A stretch of 64,000 nt of DNA from Saccoglossus kowalevskii (Eukaryota > Hemichordata > Enteropneusta > Harrimaniidae). Location of the stretch: positions 16,860 through 80,859 of the forward strand of contig NW_003146267.1 in assembly GCF_000003605.2 (NCBI RefSeq), written 5' to 3'. The notes below the pieces were generated by a model that was given only the letters and a program-made list of their open reading frames with translations, was not told where the DNA came from and made no database searches. The number at the start of each line of letters is the position of its first letter. Within the stretch, counting starts at the first letter, position 1. Position numbers and translations under genes: made by a program. Below, piece after piece: positions 53,601-63,997 of this stretch.

Positions 53601-53673
53601 AGCAGCGTGGCGCAGCGGAAGCGTGCTGGGCCCATAACCCAGAGGTCCCTGGGATCGAAACCAGGCGCTGCTA
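53601..53673 (+). pseudogene. tRNA-iMet, unit 90, T-loop insertion
   Basis: An extra G (CCTGGGATCG) makes an 8-base T-loop; 73 bp. The B box itself survives, so it may be transcribed. Confidence 0.65.
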
Positions 53674-53866
53674 TGAAATTGAAGTTTTTAACCGTTAATT
53701 CTCGAACAACTGTTGCTGCGAGTTATGTGCCTTAAAAGTTTGCTTTATTAATCCGGAGCATTCGTGATTCGCAATCTGCCAAGCGTAACAAATTATGAAT
53801 GACGAGTAAGTAGGTTGGCAATAACAATAATTATTAACTGGCGCAAAATTTGAGTTGCAAGTAACT

Positions 53867-53993
53867 GTCAGGATGGCCGAGTGGTCTAAGGCGCCAGACT
53901 CAAGGATTTGATACCTTGCCCTTATTTCAGGGTTATTTATGGGAGATTTCTGGTCCACGAATGTGGGCGTGGGTTCGAATCCCACTTCTGACA
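53867..53993 (+). tRNA. tRNA-Leu (CAA), unit 90
   Basis: D-loop GAGTGG; intron GATTTGATACC. Confidence 0.92.
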
Positions 53994-54203
53994 ATGTTAT
54001 TTTACCTTTAGTAACTTAGCAAATTCTCGCCTAGTTTGTGCTCGATATGACATTTAATTATCTTCGTGTTTAGTCGTGATTCAACATTGACAGTAGTTTC
54101 GTTTAGTTTCAATTTACAAATACTGAACCGAGATTACGCATTATATTTCATGACATTTACGATAAACTGGACTATTCATACAAGTTGCATACTGCAGAAT
54201 GTC

Positions 54204-54275
54204 AGCAGCGTGGCGCAGCGGAAGCGTGCTGGGCCCATAACCCAGAGGTCCCTGGATCGAAACCAGGCGCTGCTA
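54204..54275 (+). tRNA. tRNA-iMet (CAT), unit 91
   Basis: Consensus. Confidence 0.95.
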
Positions 54276-54469
54276 TGAAATTGAAGTTTTTAACCGTTAA
54301 TTTTCAAACAACCTGTTGCTGCGAGTTATGTGCCTTAAAAGTTTGCTTTATTCATCCGGAACATTCGTGATTCGCAATCTGCCAAGCGTAACAAATTATG
54401 AATTAAGAGAAAGTAGGTTGGCAATAACAATAATTATTAACTGGCGCAAAATTTGAGTTGCAAGTAACT

Positions 54470-54596
54470 GTCAGGATGGCCGAGCGGTCTAAGGCGCCAG
54501 ACTCAAGGATTTGACACCTTGCCCTTATTTCAGGGTTATTTATGGGAGATTTCTGGTCCACGAATGTGGGCGTGGGTTCGAATCCCACTTCTGACA
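54470..54596 (+). tRNA. tRNA-Leu (CAA), unit 91
   Basis: Consensus. Confidence 0.95.
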
Positions 54597-54806
54597 ATGT
54601 TATTTTACCTTTAGTAACTTAGCAAATTCTCGCCTAGTTTGTGCTCGATATGACATTTAAATATCTTCGTGTTTAGTCGTGATTCAACATTGACAGTAGT
54701 TTCGTTTAGTTTCAATTTACAAATACTGAACCGAGATTACGCATTATATTTCATGACATTTACGATAAACTGGACTATTCATACAAGTTGCATATTGCAG
54801 AAAGTC

Positions 54807-54878
54807 AACAGCGTGGTGCATCGGAAGCGTGCTGGGCCCATAACCCAGAGGTCCCTGGATCGAAACCAGGCGCAGCTA
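54807..54878 (+). pseudogene. tRNA-iMet (CAT), unit 92, acceptor broken
   Basis: G2A and T69A give A2/C71 and A4/A69; also C11T and G15T. Confidence 0.7.
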
Positions 54879-55070
54879 TGAATTGAAGTTTTAACCGTTA
54901 ATTCTCAAACAACCTGTTGCTGCGAGTTATGTGCCTTAAAAGTTTGCTTTATTAATCCGGAGCATTCGTGATTCGCAATCTGCCAAGCGTAACAAATTAT
55001 GAATGACGAGTAAGTAGGTTGGCAATAACAATAATTATTAACTGGCGCAAAATTTGAGTTGCAAGTAACT

Positions 55071-55197
55071 GTCAGGATGGCCGAGCGGTCTAAGGCGCCA
55101 GACTTAAGGATTTGACACCTTGCCGTTATTTCAGGGTTATTTATGGGAGATTTCTGGTCCACGAATGTGGGCGTGGGTTCGAATCCCACTTCTGACA
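55071..55197 (+). tRNA. tRNA-Leu with TAA anticodon, unit 92
   Basis: C34T with intron CCTTGCCGTT, the unit 6 allele; exons otherwise consensus. Confidence 0.88.
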
Positions 55198-55407
55198 ATG
55201 TTATTTTACCTTTAGTAACTTAGCAAATTCTCGCCTAGTTTGTGCTCGATATGACATTTAATTATCTTCGTGTTTAGTCGTGATTCCACATTGACAGTAG
55301 TTTCGTTTAGTTTCAATTTACAAATACTGAACCGAGATTACGCATTATATTTCAGGACATTTACAATAAACTGGAATATTCATACAAGCTGCATATTGCA
55401 GAATGTC

Positions 55408-55478
55408 AACAGCGTGGTGCATCGGAAGCGTGCTGGGCCCATAACCCAGAGGTCCGGGATCGAAACCAGGCGCTGCTA
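55408..55478 (+). pseudogene. tRNA-iMet, unit 93, T-stem short
   Basis: G2A, C11T and G15T as in unit 92, and GGTCCGGGATCG for GGTCCCTGGATCG, one base short. Terminator reads TTCTT. Confidence 0.75.
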
Positions 55479-55672
55479 TGAAATTGAAGTTCTTAACCGT
55501 TAATTCTCAAACAACCTGTTGCTGCGAGTTATGTTCCTTAAAAGTTTGCTTTATTCATTCGGAACATTCGTGATTCGCAATCTGCCAAGCGTAACAAATT
55601 ATGAATGACGAGTAAGTAGGTTGGCAATAACAATAATTATTAACTGGCGCATAATTTGAGTTGCAAATAACT

Positions 55673-55799
55673 GTCAGGATGGCCGAGCGGTCTAAGGCGC
55701 CAGACTCAAGGATTTGACACCTTGCCCTTATTTCAGGGTTATTTATGGGAGATTTCTGGTCCACGAATGTGGGCGTGGGTTCGAATCCCACTTCTGACA
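55673..55799 (+). tRNA. tRNA-Leu (CAA), unit 93
   Basis: Consensus; flanks match unit 31. Confidence 0.95.
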
Positions 55800-56010
55800 A
55801 TGTTATTTTACCTTTAGTAACTTAGCAAATTCTCGCCTAGTTTGTGCTCGGATATGACATTTAATTATCTTAGTGTTTAGTCGTGATTCAACATTGACAG
55901 TAGTTTCGTTTAGTTTCAATTTACAAATACTGAACCGAGATTACGCATTATATTTCATGACATTTACGATAAACTGGACTATTCATACAAGTTACATACT
56001 GCAGAATGTC

Positions 56011-56082
56011 AGCAGCGTGGCGCAGCGGAAGCGTGCTGGGCCCATAACCCAGAGGTCCCTGGATCGAAACCAGGCGCTGCTA
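56011..56082 (+). tRNA. tRNA-iMet (CAT), unit 94
   Basis: Consensus; flanks match unit 32. Confidence 0.95.
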
Positions 56083-56276
56083 TGAAATTGAAGTTTTTAA
56101 CCGTTAATTCTCAAACAACCTGTTGCTGCGAGTTATGTGCCTTAAAAGTTTGCTTTATTAATCCGGAACATTCGTGATTCGCAATCTGCCAAGCGTAACA
56201 AATTATGAATGACGAGTAAGTAGGTTGGCAATAACAATAATTATTAACTGGCGCAAAATTTCAGATGCAAGTAACT

Positions 56277-56403
56277 GTCAGGATGGCCGAGCGGTCTAAG
56301 GCGCCAGACTTAAGGATTTGACACCTTGCCGTTATTTCAGGGTTATTTATGGGAGATTTCTGGTCCACGAATGTGGGCGTGGGTTCGAATCCCACTTCTG
56401 ACA
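56277..56403 (+). tRNA. tRNA-Leu with TAA anticodon, unit 94
   Basis: Unit 6 allele, including 5' flank TTTCAGATGC. Confidence 0.88.
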
Positions 56404-56613
56404 ATGTTATTTTACCTTTAGTAACTTAGCAAATTCTCGCCTAGTTTGTGCTCGATATGACATTTAATTATCTTCGTGTTTAGTCGTGATTCAACATTGA
56501 CAGTAGTTTCGTTTAGTTTCAATTTACAAATACTGAACCGAGATTACGCATTATATTTCATGACATTTACGATAAACTGGACTATTCATACAAGTTGCAT
56601 ACTGCAGAATGTC

Positions 56614-56685
56614 AGCAGCGTGGCGCAGCGGAAGCGTGCTGGGCCCATAACCCAGAGGTCCCTGGATCGAAACCAGGCGCTGCTA
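56614..56685 (+). tRNA. tRNA-iMet (CAT), unit 95
   Basis: Consensus. Confidence 0.95.
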
Positions 56686-56879
56686 TGAAATTGAAGTTTT
56701 TAACCGTTAATTTTCAAACAACCTGTTGCTGCGAGTTATGTGCCTTAAAAGTTTGCTTTATTCATCCGAAACATTCGTGATTCGCAATCTGCCAAGCGCA
56801 ACAACTTAAGAATGACGAGTAAGTAGGTTGGCAATAACAATAATTATTAACTGGCGCAAAATTTGAGTTGTAAGTCGCT

Positions 56880-57006
56880 GTCAGGATGGCTGAGCGGTCT
56901 AAGGCAACAGATTCAAGGATTTGACCCCTTGCCCTTATTTCAGGGTTATTTGTGGGAGATTTCTGGTCCACGAATGTGGGCGTGGGTTCGAATCCTACTT
57001 CTGACA
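56880..57006 (+). tRNA. tRNA-Leu (CAA), unit 95, degenerate
   Basis: Same allele as unit 5 (C12T, GCAACAGA, C32T, C63T, intron GACCCC). Confidence 0.6.
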
Positions 57007-57205
57007 ATGTTATTTTACCTTTAGTAACTTAGCAAATTCTCGCCTAGTTTGTGCTCGATATGACATTTAATTATCTTCGTGTTTAGTCGTGATTCAACAT
57101 TGACAGTAGTTTCGTTTAGTTTCAATTTACCGAGATTACGCATTATATTTCATGACATTTACGATAAACTGGACTATTCATACAAGTTGCATACAGCAGA
57201 ATGTC

Positions 57206-57277
57206 AGCAGCGTGGCGCAGCCGAAGCGTGCTGGGCCCATAACCCAGAGGTCCCTGGATCGAAACCAGGCGCTGCTA
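57206..57277 (+). tRNA. tRNA-iMet (CAT), unit 96
   Basis: G18C in the D-loop. The spacer has the 11-bp deletion of unit 6. Confidence 0.8.
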
Positions 57278-57471
57278 TGAAATTGAAGTTTTTAACCGTT
57301 AATTCTCAAACAACCTGTTGCTGCGAGTTATGTGCCTTAAAAGTTTGCTTTATTAATCCGGAACATTCGTGATTCGCAATCTGCCAAGCGTAACAAATTA
57401 TGAATGACGAGTAAGTAGGTTGGCAATAACAATAATTATTAACTGGCGCAAAATTTCAGATGCAAGTAACT

Positions 57472-57599
57472 GTCAGGATGGCCGAGCGGTCTAAGGCGCC
57501 AGACTTAAGGATTTGACACCTTGCCGTTATTTCAGGGTTATTTATGGGAGATTTTCTGGTCCACGAATGTGGGCGTGGGTTCGAATCCCACTTCTGACA
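57472..57599 (+). tRNA. tRNA-Leu with TAA anticodon, unit 96, T4 inside
   Basis: Unit 6 allele plus one extra T at the intron/exon 2 border, giving T4 at 57552-57555 and 128 bp. Pol III should stop there. Confidence 0.68.
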
Positions 57600-57809
57600 A
57601 TGTTATTTTACCTTTAGTAACTTAGCAAATTCTCGCCTAGTTTGTGCTCGATATGACATTTAATTATCTTCGTGTTTAGTCGTGATTCAACATTGACAGT
57701 AGTTTCGTTTAGTTTCAATTTACAAATACTGAACCGAGATTACGCATTATATTTCATGACATTTACGATAAACTGGACTATTCATACAAGTTGCATACTG
57801 CAGAATGTC

Positions 57810-57881
57810 AGCAGCGTGGCGCAGCGGAAGCGTGCTGGGCCCATAACCCAGAGGTCCCTGTATCGAAACCAGGCGCTGCTA
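57810..57881 (+). tRNA. tRNA-iMet (CAT), unit 97, G53T
   Basis: Only G53T differs from consensus. Confidence 0.8.
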
Positions 57882-58075
57882 TGAAATTGAAGTTTTTAAC
57901 CGTTAATTCTCAAACAACCTGTTGCTGCGAGTTATGTGCCTTAAAAGTTTGCTTTATTCATCCGGAACATCCGTGATTCGCAAAATGCCAAGCGTAACAA
58001 ATTATAAATGACGAGTAAGTAGGTTGGCAATAACAATAATTATTAACTGGCGCAAAATTTGAGATGCAAGTAACT

Positions 58076-58202
58076 GTCAGGATGGCCGAGCGGTCTAAGG
58101 CGCCAGACTCAAGGATTTGACACCTTGCCCTTATTTCAGGATTATTTATGGGAGATTTCTGGTCCACGAATGTGGGCGTGGGTTCGAATCCCACTTCTGA
58201 CA
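58076..58202 (+). tRNA. tRNA-Leu (CAA), unit 97
   Basis: Exons consensus; intron CAGGATTATT and flank GAGATGC as in unit 86. Confidence 0.93.
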
Positions 58203-58412
58203 ATGTTATTTTACCTTTAGTAACTTAGCAAATTCTCGCCTAGTTTGTGCTCGATATGACATTTAATTATCTTCGTGTTTAGTCGTGATTCAACATTGAC
58301 AGTAGTTTCGTTTAGTTTCAATTTACAAATACTGAACCGAGATTACGCATTATATTTCATGACATTTACGATAAACTGGACTATTCATACAAGTTGCATA
58401 TTGCAGAATGTC

Positions 58413-58484
58413 AGCAGCGTGGCGCAGCGGAAGCGTGCTGGGCCCATAACCCAGAGGTCCCTGGATCGAAACCAGGCGCTGCTA
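58413..58484 (+). tRNA. tRNA-iMet (CAT), unit 98
   Basis: Consensus; T4 class. Confidence 0.95.
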
Positions 58485-58678
58485 TGAAATTGAAGTTTTA
58501 AACCGTTAATTCTCGAACAACCTGTTGCTCCGAGTTATGTGCCTTAAAATTTTGCTTTATTAATCCGGAACATTCGTGATTCGCAATCTGCCAAGCGTAA
58601 CAAATTATGAATGACGAGTAAGTAGGTTGGCAATAACAATAATTATTAACTGGCGCAAAATTTGAGTTGCAAGTAACT

Positions 58679-58805
58679 GTCAGGATGGCCGAGCGGTCTA
58701 AGGCGCCAGACTCAAGGATTTGACACCTTGCCCTTATTTCAGGGTTATTTATGGGAGATTTCTGGTCCACGAATGTGGGCGTGGGTTCGAATCCCACTTC
58801 TGACA
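58679..58805 (+). tRNA. tRNA-Leu (CAA), unit 98
   Basis: Consensus. Confidence 0.95.
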
Positions 58806-59015
58806 ATGTTATTTTACCTTTAGTAACTTAGCAAATTCTCGCCTAGTTTGTGCTCGATATGACATTTAATTATCTTCGTGTTTAGTCGTGATTCAACATT
58901 GACAGTAGTTTCGTTTAGTTTCAATTTACAAATACTGAACCGAGATTACGCATTATATTTCATGACATTTACGATAAACTGGACTATTCATACAAGTTGC
59001 ATACTGCAGAATGTC

Positions 59016-59087
59016 AGCAGCGTGGCGCAGCGGAAGCGTGCTTGGCCCATAACCCAGAGGTCCCTGGATCGAAACCAGGCGCTGCTA
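59016..59087 (+). tRNA. tRNA-iMet (CAT), unit 99
   Basis: G29T breaks one of the three G:C pairs that direct initiator tRNA to the P site. Confidence 0.78.
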
Positions 59088-59281
59088 TGAAATTGAAGTT
59101 TTAAACCGTTAATTCTCGAACAACCTGTTGCTCCGAGTTATGTGCCTTAAAAGTTTGCTTTATTAATCCGGAACATTCGTGATTCGCAATCTGCCAAGCG
59201 TAACAAATTATGAATGACGAGTAAGTAGGTTGGCAATAACAATAATTATTAACTGGCGCAAAATTTGAGTTGCAAGTAACT

Positions 59282-59408
59282 GTCAGGATGGCCGAGCGGT
59301 CTAAGGCGTCAGACTCAAGGATTTGACACCTTGCCCTTATTTCAGGGTTATTTATGGGAGATTTCTGGTCCACGAATGTGGGCGTGGGTTCGAATCCCAC
59401 TTCTGACA
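59282..59408 (+). tRNA. tRNA-Leu (CAA), unit 99
   Basis: C27T leaves a T27:G43 wobble. Confidence 0.88.
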
Positions 59409-59618
59409 ATGTTATTTTACCTTTAGTAACTTAGCAAATTCTCGCCTAGTTTGTGCTCGATATGACATTTAATTATCTTCGTGTTTAGTCGTGATTCAAC
59501 ATTGACAGTAGTTTCGTTTAGTTTCAATTTACAAATACTGAACCGACATTACGCATTATATTTCATGACATTTACGATAAACTGGACTATTCGTACAAGT
59601 TGCATACAGCAGAATTTC

Positions 59619-59690
59619 AGCAGCGTGGCGCAGCGGAAGCGTGCTGGGCCCATAACCCAGAGATCCCTGGATCGAAACCAGGCGCTGCTA
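59619..59690 (+). tRNA. tRNA-iMet (CAT), unit 100
   Basis: G46A in the variable loop. Confidence 0.86.
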
Positions 59691-59884
59691 TGAAATTGAA
59701 GTTTTTAACTGTTAATTCTCAAACAACCTGTTGCTGCGTGTTATGTGCCTTAAAAGTTTGCTTTATTAATCCGGGAACATTCGTGATTCGCAATCTGCAA
59801 GCGTAACAAATTATGAATGACGAGTAAGTATGTTGGCAATAACAATAATTATTAACTGGCGCAAAATTTGAGTTGCAAGTAACT

Positions 59885-60011
59885 GTCAGGATGGCCGAGC
59901 GGTCTAAGGCGCCAGACTCAAGGATTTGACACCTTGCCCTTATTTCAGGGTTATTTATGGGAGATTTCTGGTCCACGAATGTGGGCGTGGGTTCGAATCC
60001 CACTTCTGACA
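59885..60011 (+). tRNA. tRNA-Leu (CAA), unit 100
   Basis: Consensus. Confidence 0.95.
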
Positions 60012-60221
60012 ATGTTATTTTACCTTTAGTAACTTAGCAAATTCTCACCTAGTTTGTGCTCGATATGACATTTAATTATCTTCGTGTTTAGTCGTGATTC
60101 AACATTGACAGTAGTTTCGTTTAGTTTCAATTTACAAATACTGAACCAAGATTACGCATTATATTTCATGACATTTACGATAAACTGGACTATTCATACA
60201 AGTTGCATATTGCAGAATGTC

Positions 60222-60293
60222 AGCAGCGTGGCGCAGCGGAAGCGTGCTGGGCCTATAACCCAGAGGTCCCTGGATCGAAACCAGGCGCTGCTA
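60222..60293 (+). tRNA. Initiator-body tRNA with TAT anticodon, unit 101
   Basis: C34T is the only change: loop CCTATAA, anticodon TAT (would read AUA, Ile). T4 class. Confidence 0.8.
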
Positions 60294-60487
60294 TGAAATT
60301 GAAGTTTTAAACCGTTAATTCTCGAACAACCTGTTGCTCCGAGTTATGTGCCTTAAAAGTTTGCTTTATTAATCCGGAACATTCGTGATTCGCAATCTGC
60401 CAAGCGTAACAAATTATGAATGACGAGTAAGTAGGTTGGCAATAACAATAATTATTAACTGGCGCAAAATTTGAGTTGCAAGTAACT

Positions 60488-60614
60488 GTCAGGATGGCCG
60501 AGCGGTCTAAGGCGCCAGACTCAAGGATTTGACACCTTGCCCTTATTTCAGGGTTATTTATGGGAGATTTCTGGTCCACGAATGTGGGCGTGGGTTCGAA
60601 TCCCACTTCTGACA
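60488..60614 (+). tRNA. tRNA-Leu (CAA), unit 101
   Basis: Consensus. Confidence 0.95.
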
Positions 60615-60824
60615 ATGTTATTTTACCTTTAGTAACTTAGCAAATTCTCGCCTAGTTTGTGCTCGATATGACATTTAATTATCTTCGTGTTTAGTCGTGA
60701 TTCAACATTGACAGTAGTTTCGTTTAGTTTCAATTTACAAATACTGAACCGACATTACGCATTATATTTCATGACATTTACGATAAACTGGACTATTCAT
60801 ACAAGTTGCATATTGCAGAATGTC

Positions 60825-60896
60825 AGCAGCGTGGCGCAGCGGAAGCGTGCTGGGCCCATAACCCAGAGGTCCACGGATCGAAACCAGGCGCTGCTA
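60825..60896 (+). tRNA. tRNA-iMet (CAT), unit 102
   Basis: C50A and T51C break two T-stem pairs. Confidence 0.68.
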
Positions 60897-61089
60897 TGAA
60901 ATTGAAGTTTTTAACTGTTAATTCTCAAACAACCTGTTGCTGCGTGTTATGTGCCTTAAAAGTTTGCTTTATTAATCCGGAACATTCGTGATTCGCAATC
61001 TGCAAGCGTAACAAATTATGAATGACGAGTAAGTATGTTGGCAATAACAATAATTATTAACTGGCGCAAAATTTGAGTTGCAAGTAACT

Positions 61090-61216
61090 GTCAGGATGGC
61101 CGAGCGGTCTAAGGCGCCAGACTCAAGGATTTGACACCTTGCCCTTATTTCAGGGTTATTTATGGGAGATTTCTGGTCCACGAATGTGGGCGTGGGTTCG
61201 AATCCCACTTCTGACA
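61090..61216 (+). tRNA. tRNA-Leu (CAA), unit 102
   Basis: Consensus. Confidence 0.95.
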
Positions 61217-61425
61217 ATGTTATTTTACCTTTAGTAACTTAGCAAATTCTCACCTAGTTTGTGCTCGATATGACATTTAATTATCTTCGTGTTTAGTCGT
61301 GATTCAACATTGACAGTAGTTTCGTTTAGTTTCAATTTACAAATACTGAACCGAGATTACGCATTATATTTCATGACATTTACGATAAACTGGACTATCA
61401 TACAAGTTGCATATTGCAGAATATC

Positions 61426-61497
61426 AGCAGCGTGGCGCAGCGGAATCGTGCTGGGCCCATAACCCAGAGGTCCCTGAATCGAAACCAGACCCTGCTA
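61426..61497 (+). pseudogene. tRNA-iMet (CAT), unit 103, degenerate
   Basis: Unit 4 haplotype (G22T, G53A, G65A, G67C). Confidence 0.7.
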
Positions 61498-61691
61498 TGA
61501 AATTCAAGTTTTTAACCGTTAATTCTCAAACAACCTGTTGCTGCGAGTTATGTGCCTTAAAAGTTTGCTTTATTCATCCGAAACATTCGTGATTCGCAAT
61601 CTGCCAAGCGCAACAAATTAAGAATGACGAGTAAGTAGGTTGGCAATAACAATAATTATTAACTGGCGCAAAATTTGAGTTGTAAGTCGCT

Positions 61692-61818
61692 GTCAGGATG
61701 GCCGAGCGGTCTAAGGCGCCAGATTCAAGGATTTGACACCTTGCCCTTATTTCAGGGTTATTTGTGGGAGATTTCTGGTCCACGAATGTGGGCGTGGGTT
61801 TGAATCCCACTTCTGACA
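61692..61818 (+). tRNA. tRNA-Leu (CAA), unit 103
   Basis: C32T and C56T; intron TTTGTGG. Confidence 0.78.
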
Positions 61819-62028
61819 ATGTTATTTTACCTTTAGTAACTTAGCAAATTCTCGCCTAGTTTGTGCTCGATATGACATTTAATTATCTTCGTGTTTAGTC
61901 GTGATTCAACATTGACAGTAGTTTCGTTTAGTTTCAATTTACAAATACTGAACCGAGATTACGCATTATATTTCATGACATTTACGATAAACTGGACTAT
62001 TCATACAAGTTGCATACTGCAGAATGTC

Positions 62029-62100
62029 AGCAGCGTGGCGCAGCGGAAGCGTGCTGGGCCCATAACCCAGAGGTCTTTGAATCGAAACCAGGCGCTGCTA
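62029..62100 (+). tRNA. tRNA-iMet (CAT), unit 104, G53A
   Basis: C49T, C50T and G53A: two wobbles and one broken pair in the T-stem. Confidence 0.68.
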
Positions 62101-62294
62101 TGAAATTGAAGTTTTTAACCGTTAATTCTCAAACAACCTGTTGCTGCGAGTTATGTGCCTTAAAAGTTTGCTTTATTCATCCGGAACATCCGTGATTCGC
62201 AATCTGCCAAGCGTAACAAATTATAAATGACGAGTAAGTAGGTTGGCAATAACAATAATTATTAACTGGCGCAAAATTTGAGTTGCAAGTAACT

Positions 62295-62421
62295 GTCAGG
62301 ATGGCCGAGCGGTCTAAGGCGCCAGACTCAAGGATTTGACACCTTGCCCTTATTTCAGGGTTATTTATGGGAGATTTCTGGTCCACGAATGTGGGCGTGG
62401 GTTCGAATCCCACTTCTGACA
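62295..62421 (+). tRNA. tRNA-Leu (CAA), unit 104
   Basis: Consensus. Confidence 0.95.
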
Positions 62422-62631
62422 ATGTTATTTTACCTTTAGTAACTTAGCAAATTCTCGCCTAGTTTGTGCTCGATATGACATTTAATTATCTTCGTGTTTA
62501 GTCGTGATTCAACATTGACAGTAGTTTCGTTTAGTTTCAATTTACAAATACTGAACCGAGATTACGCATTATATTTCATGACATTTACGATAAACTGGAC
62601 TATTCATACAAGTTGCATACTGCAGAATGTC

Positions 62632-62703
62632 AGCAGCGTGGCGCAGCGGAAGCGTGCTGGGCCCATAACCCAGAGGTCCCTGAATCGAAACCAGGCGCTG
62701 GTA
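62632..62703 (+). tRNA. tRNA-iMet (CAT), unit 105, G53A
   Basis: G53A, and C71G leaves G2/G71 in the acceptor stem. Confidence 0.68.
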
Positions 62704-62897
62704 TGAAATTGAAGTTTTTAACCGTTAATTCTCAAACAACCTGTTGCTGCGAGTTATGTGCCTTAAAAGTTTGCTTTATTCATCCGGAACATCCGTGATT
62801 CGCAATCTGCCAAGCGTAACAAATTATAAATGACGAGTAAGTAGGTTGGCAATAACAATAATTATTAACTGGCGCAAAATTTGAGTTGCAAGTAACT

Positions 62898-63024
62898 GTC
62901 AGGATGGCCGAGCGGTCTAAGGCGCCAGACTCAAGGATTTGACACCTTGCCCTTAGTTCATGGTTATTTATGGGAGATTTCTGGTCCATGAATGTGGGCG
63001 TGGGTTCGAATCCCACTTCAGACA
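62898..63024 (+). tRNA. tRNA-Leu (CAA), unit 105
   Basis: T69A leaves A4/A69; variable arm CCAT; intron TTAGTTCATGG. Confidence 0.72.
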
Positions 63025-63234
63025 ATGTTATTTTACCTTTAGTAACTTAGCAAATTCTCGCCTAGTTTGTGCTCGATATGACATTTAATTATCTTCGTGT
63101 TCAGTCGTGATTCAACATTGACAGTAGTTTCGTTTAGTTTCAATTTACAAATACTGAACCGAGATTACGCATTATATTTCATGACATTTACGATAAACTG
63201 GACTATTCATACTAGTTGCATATTGCAGAATGTC

Positions 63235-63306
63235 AGCAGCGTGGCGCAGCGGAAGCGTGCTGGGCCCATAACCCAGAGGTCCCTGGATCGAAACCAGGCG
63301 CTGCTA
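63235..63306 (+). tRNA. tRNA-iMet (CAT), unit 106
   Basis: Consensus; T4 class. Confidence 0.95.
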
Positions 63307-63500
63307 CGAAATTGAAGTTTTAAACCGTTAATTCTCGAACAACCTGTTGCTCCGAGTTATGTGCCTTAAAAGTTTGCTTTATTAATCCGGAACATTCGTG
63401 ATTCGCAATCTGCCAAGCGTAACAAATTATGAATGACGAGTAAGTAGGTTGGCAATAACAATAATTATTAACTGGCGCAAAATTTGAGTTGCAAGTAACT

Positions 63501-63627
63501 GTCAGGATGGCCGAGCGGTCTAAGGCGCCAGACTCAAGGATTTGACACCTTGCCCTTATTTCAGGGTTATTTATGGGAGATTTCTGGTCCGCGAATGTGG
63601 GCGTGGGTTCGAATCCCACTTCTGACA
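63501..63627 (+). tRNA. tRNA-Leu (CAA), unit 106
   Basis: Variable-arm CCGC for CCAC (wobble with GTGG). Confidence 0.92.
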
Positions 63628-63837
63628 ATGTTATTTTACCTTTAGTAACTTAGCAAATTCTCGCCTAGTTTGTGCTCGATATGACATTTAATTATCTTCG
63701 TGTTTAGTCGTGATTCAACATTGACAGTAGTTTCGTTTAGTTTCAATTTACAAATACTGAACCGAGATTACGCATTATATTTCATGACATTTACGATAAA
63801 CTGGACTATTCATACAAGTTGCATATTGCAGAATGTC

Positions 63838-63889
63838 AGCAGCGTGGCGCAGCGGAATCGTGCTGGGCCCATAACCCAGAGGTCCCTGA
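63838..63889 (+). pseudogene. 3'-truncated tRNA-iMet, unit 107
   Basis: Same 104-bp deletion join as unit 78, with G22T in addition. Confidence 0.92.
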
Positions 63890-63997
63890 AACATTAGTGA
63901 TTCGCAATCTGCCAAGCATAACAAATTATGAATGACTAGTAAGTAGTTGGCAATAACAATAATTATTAACTGGCGCAAATTTGAGTTGCATGTTACT

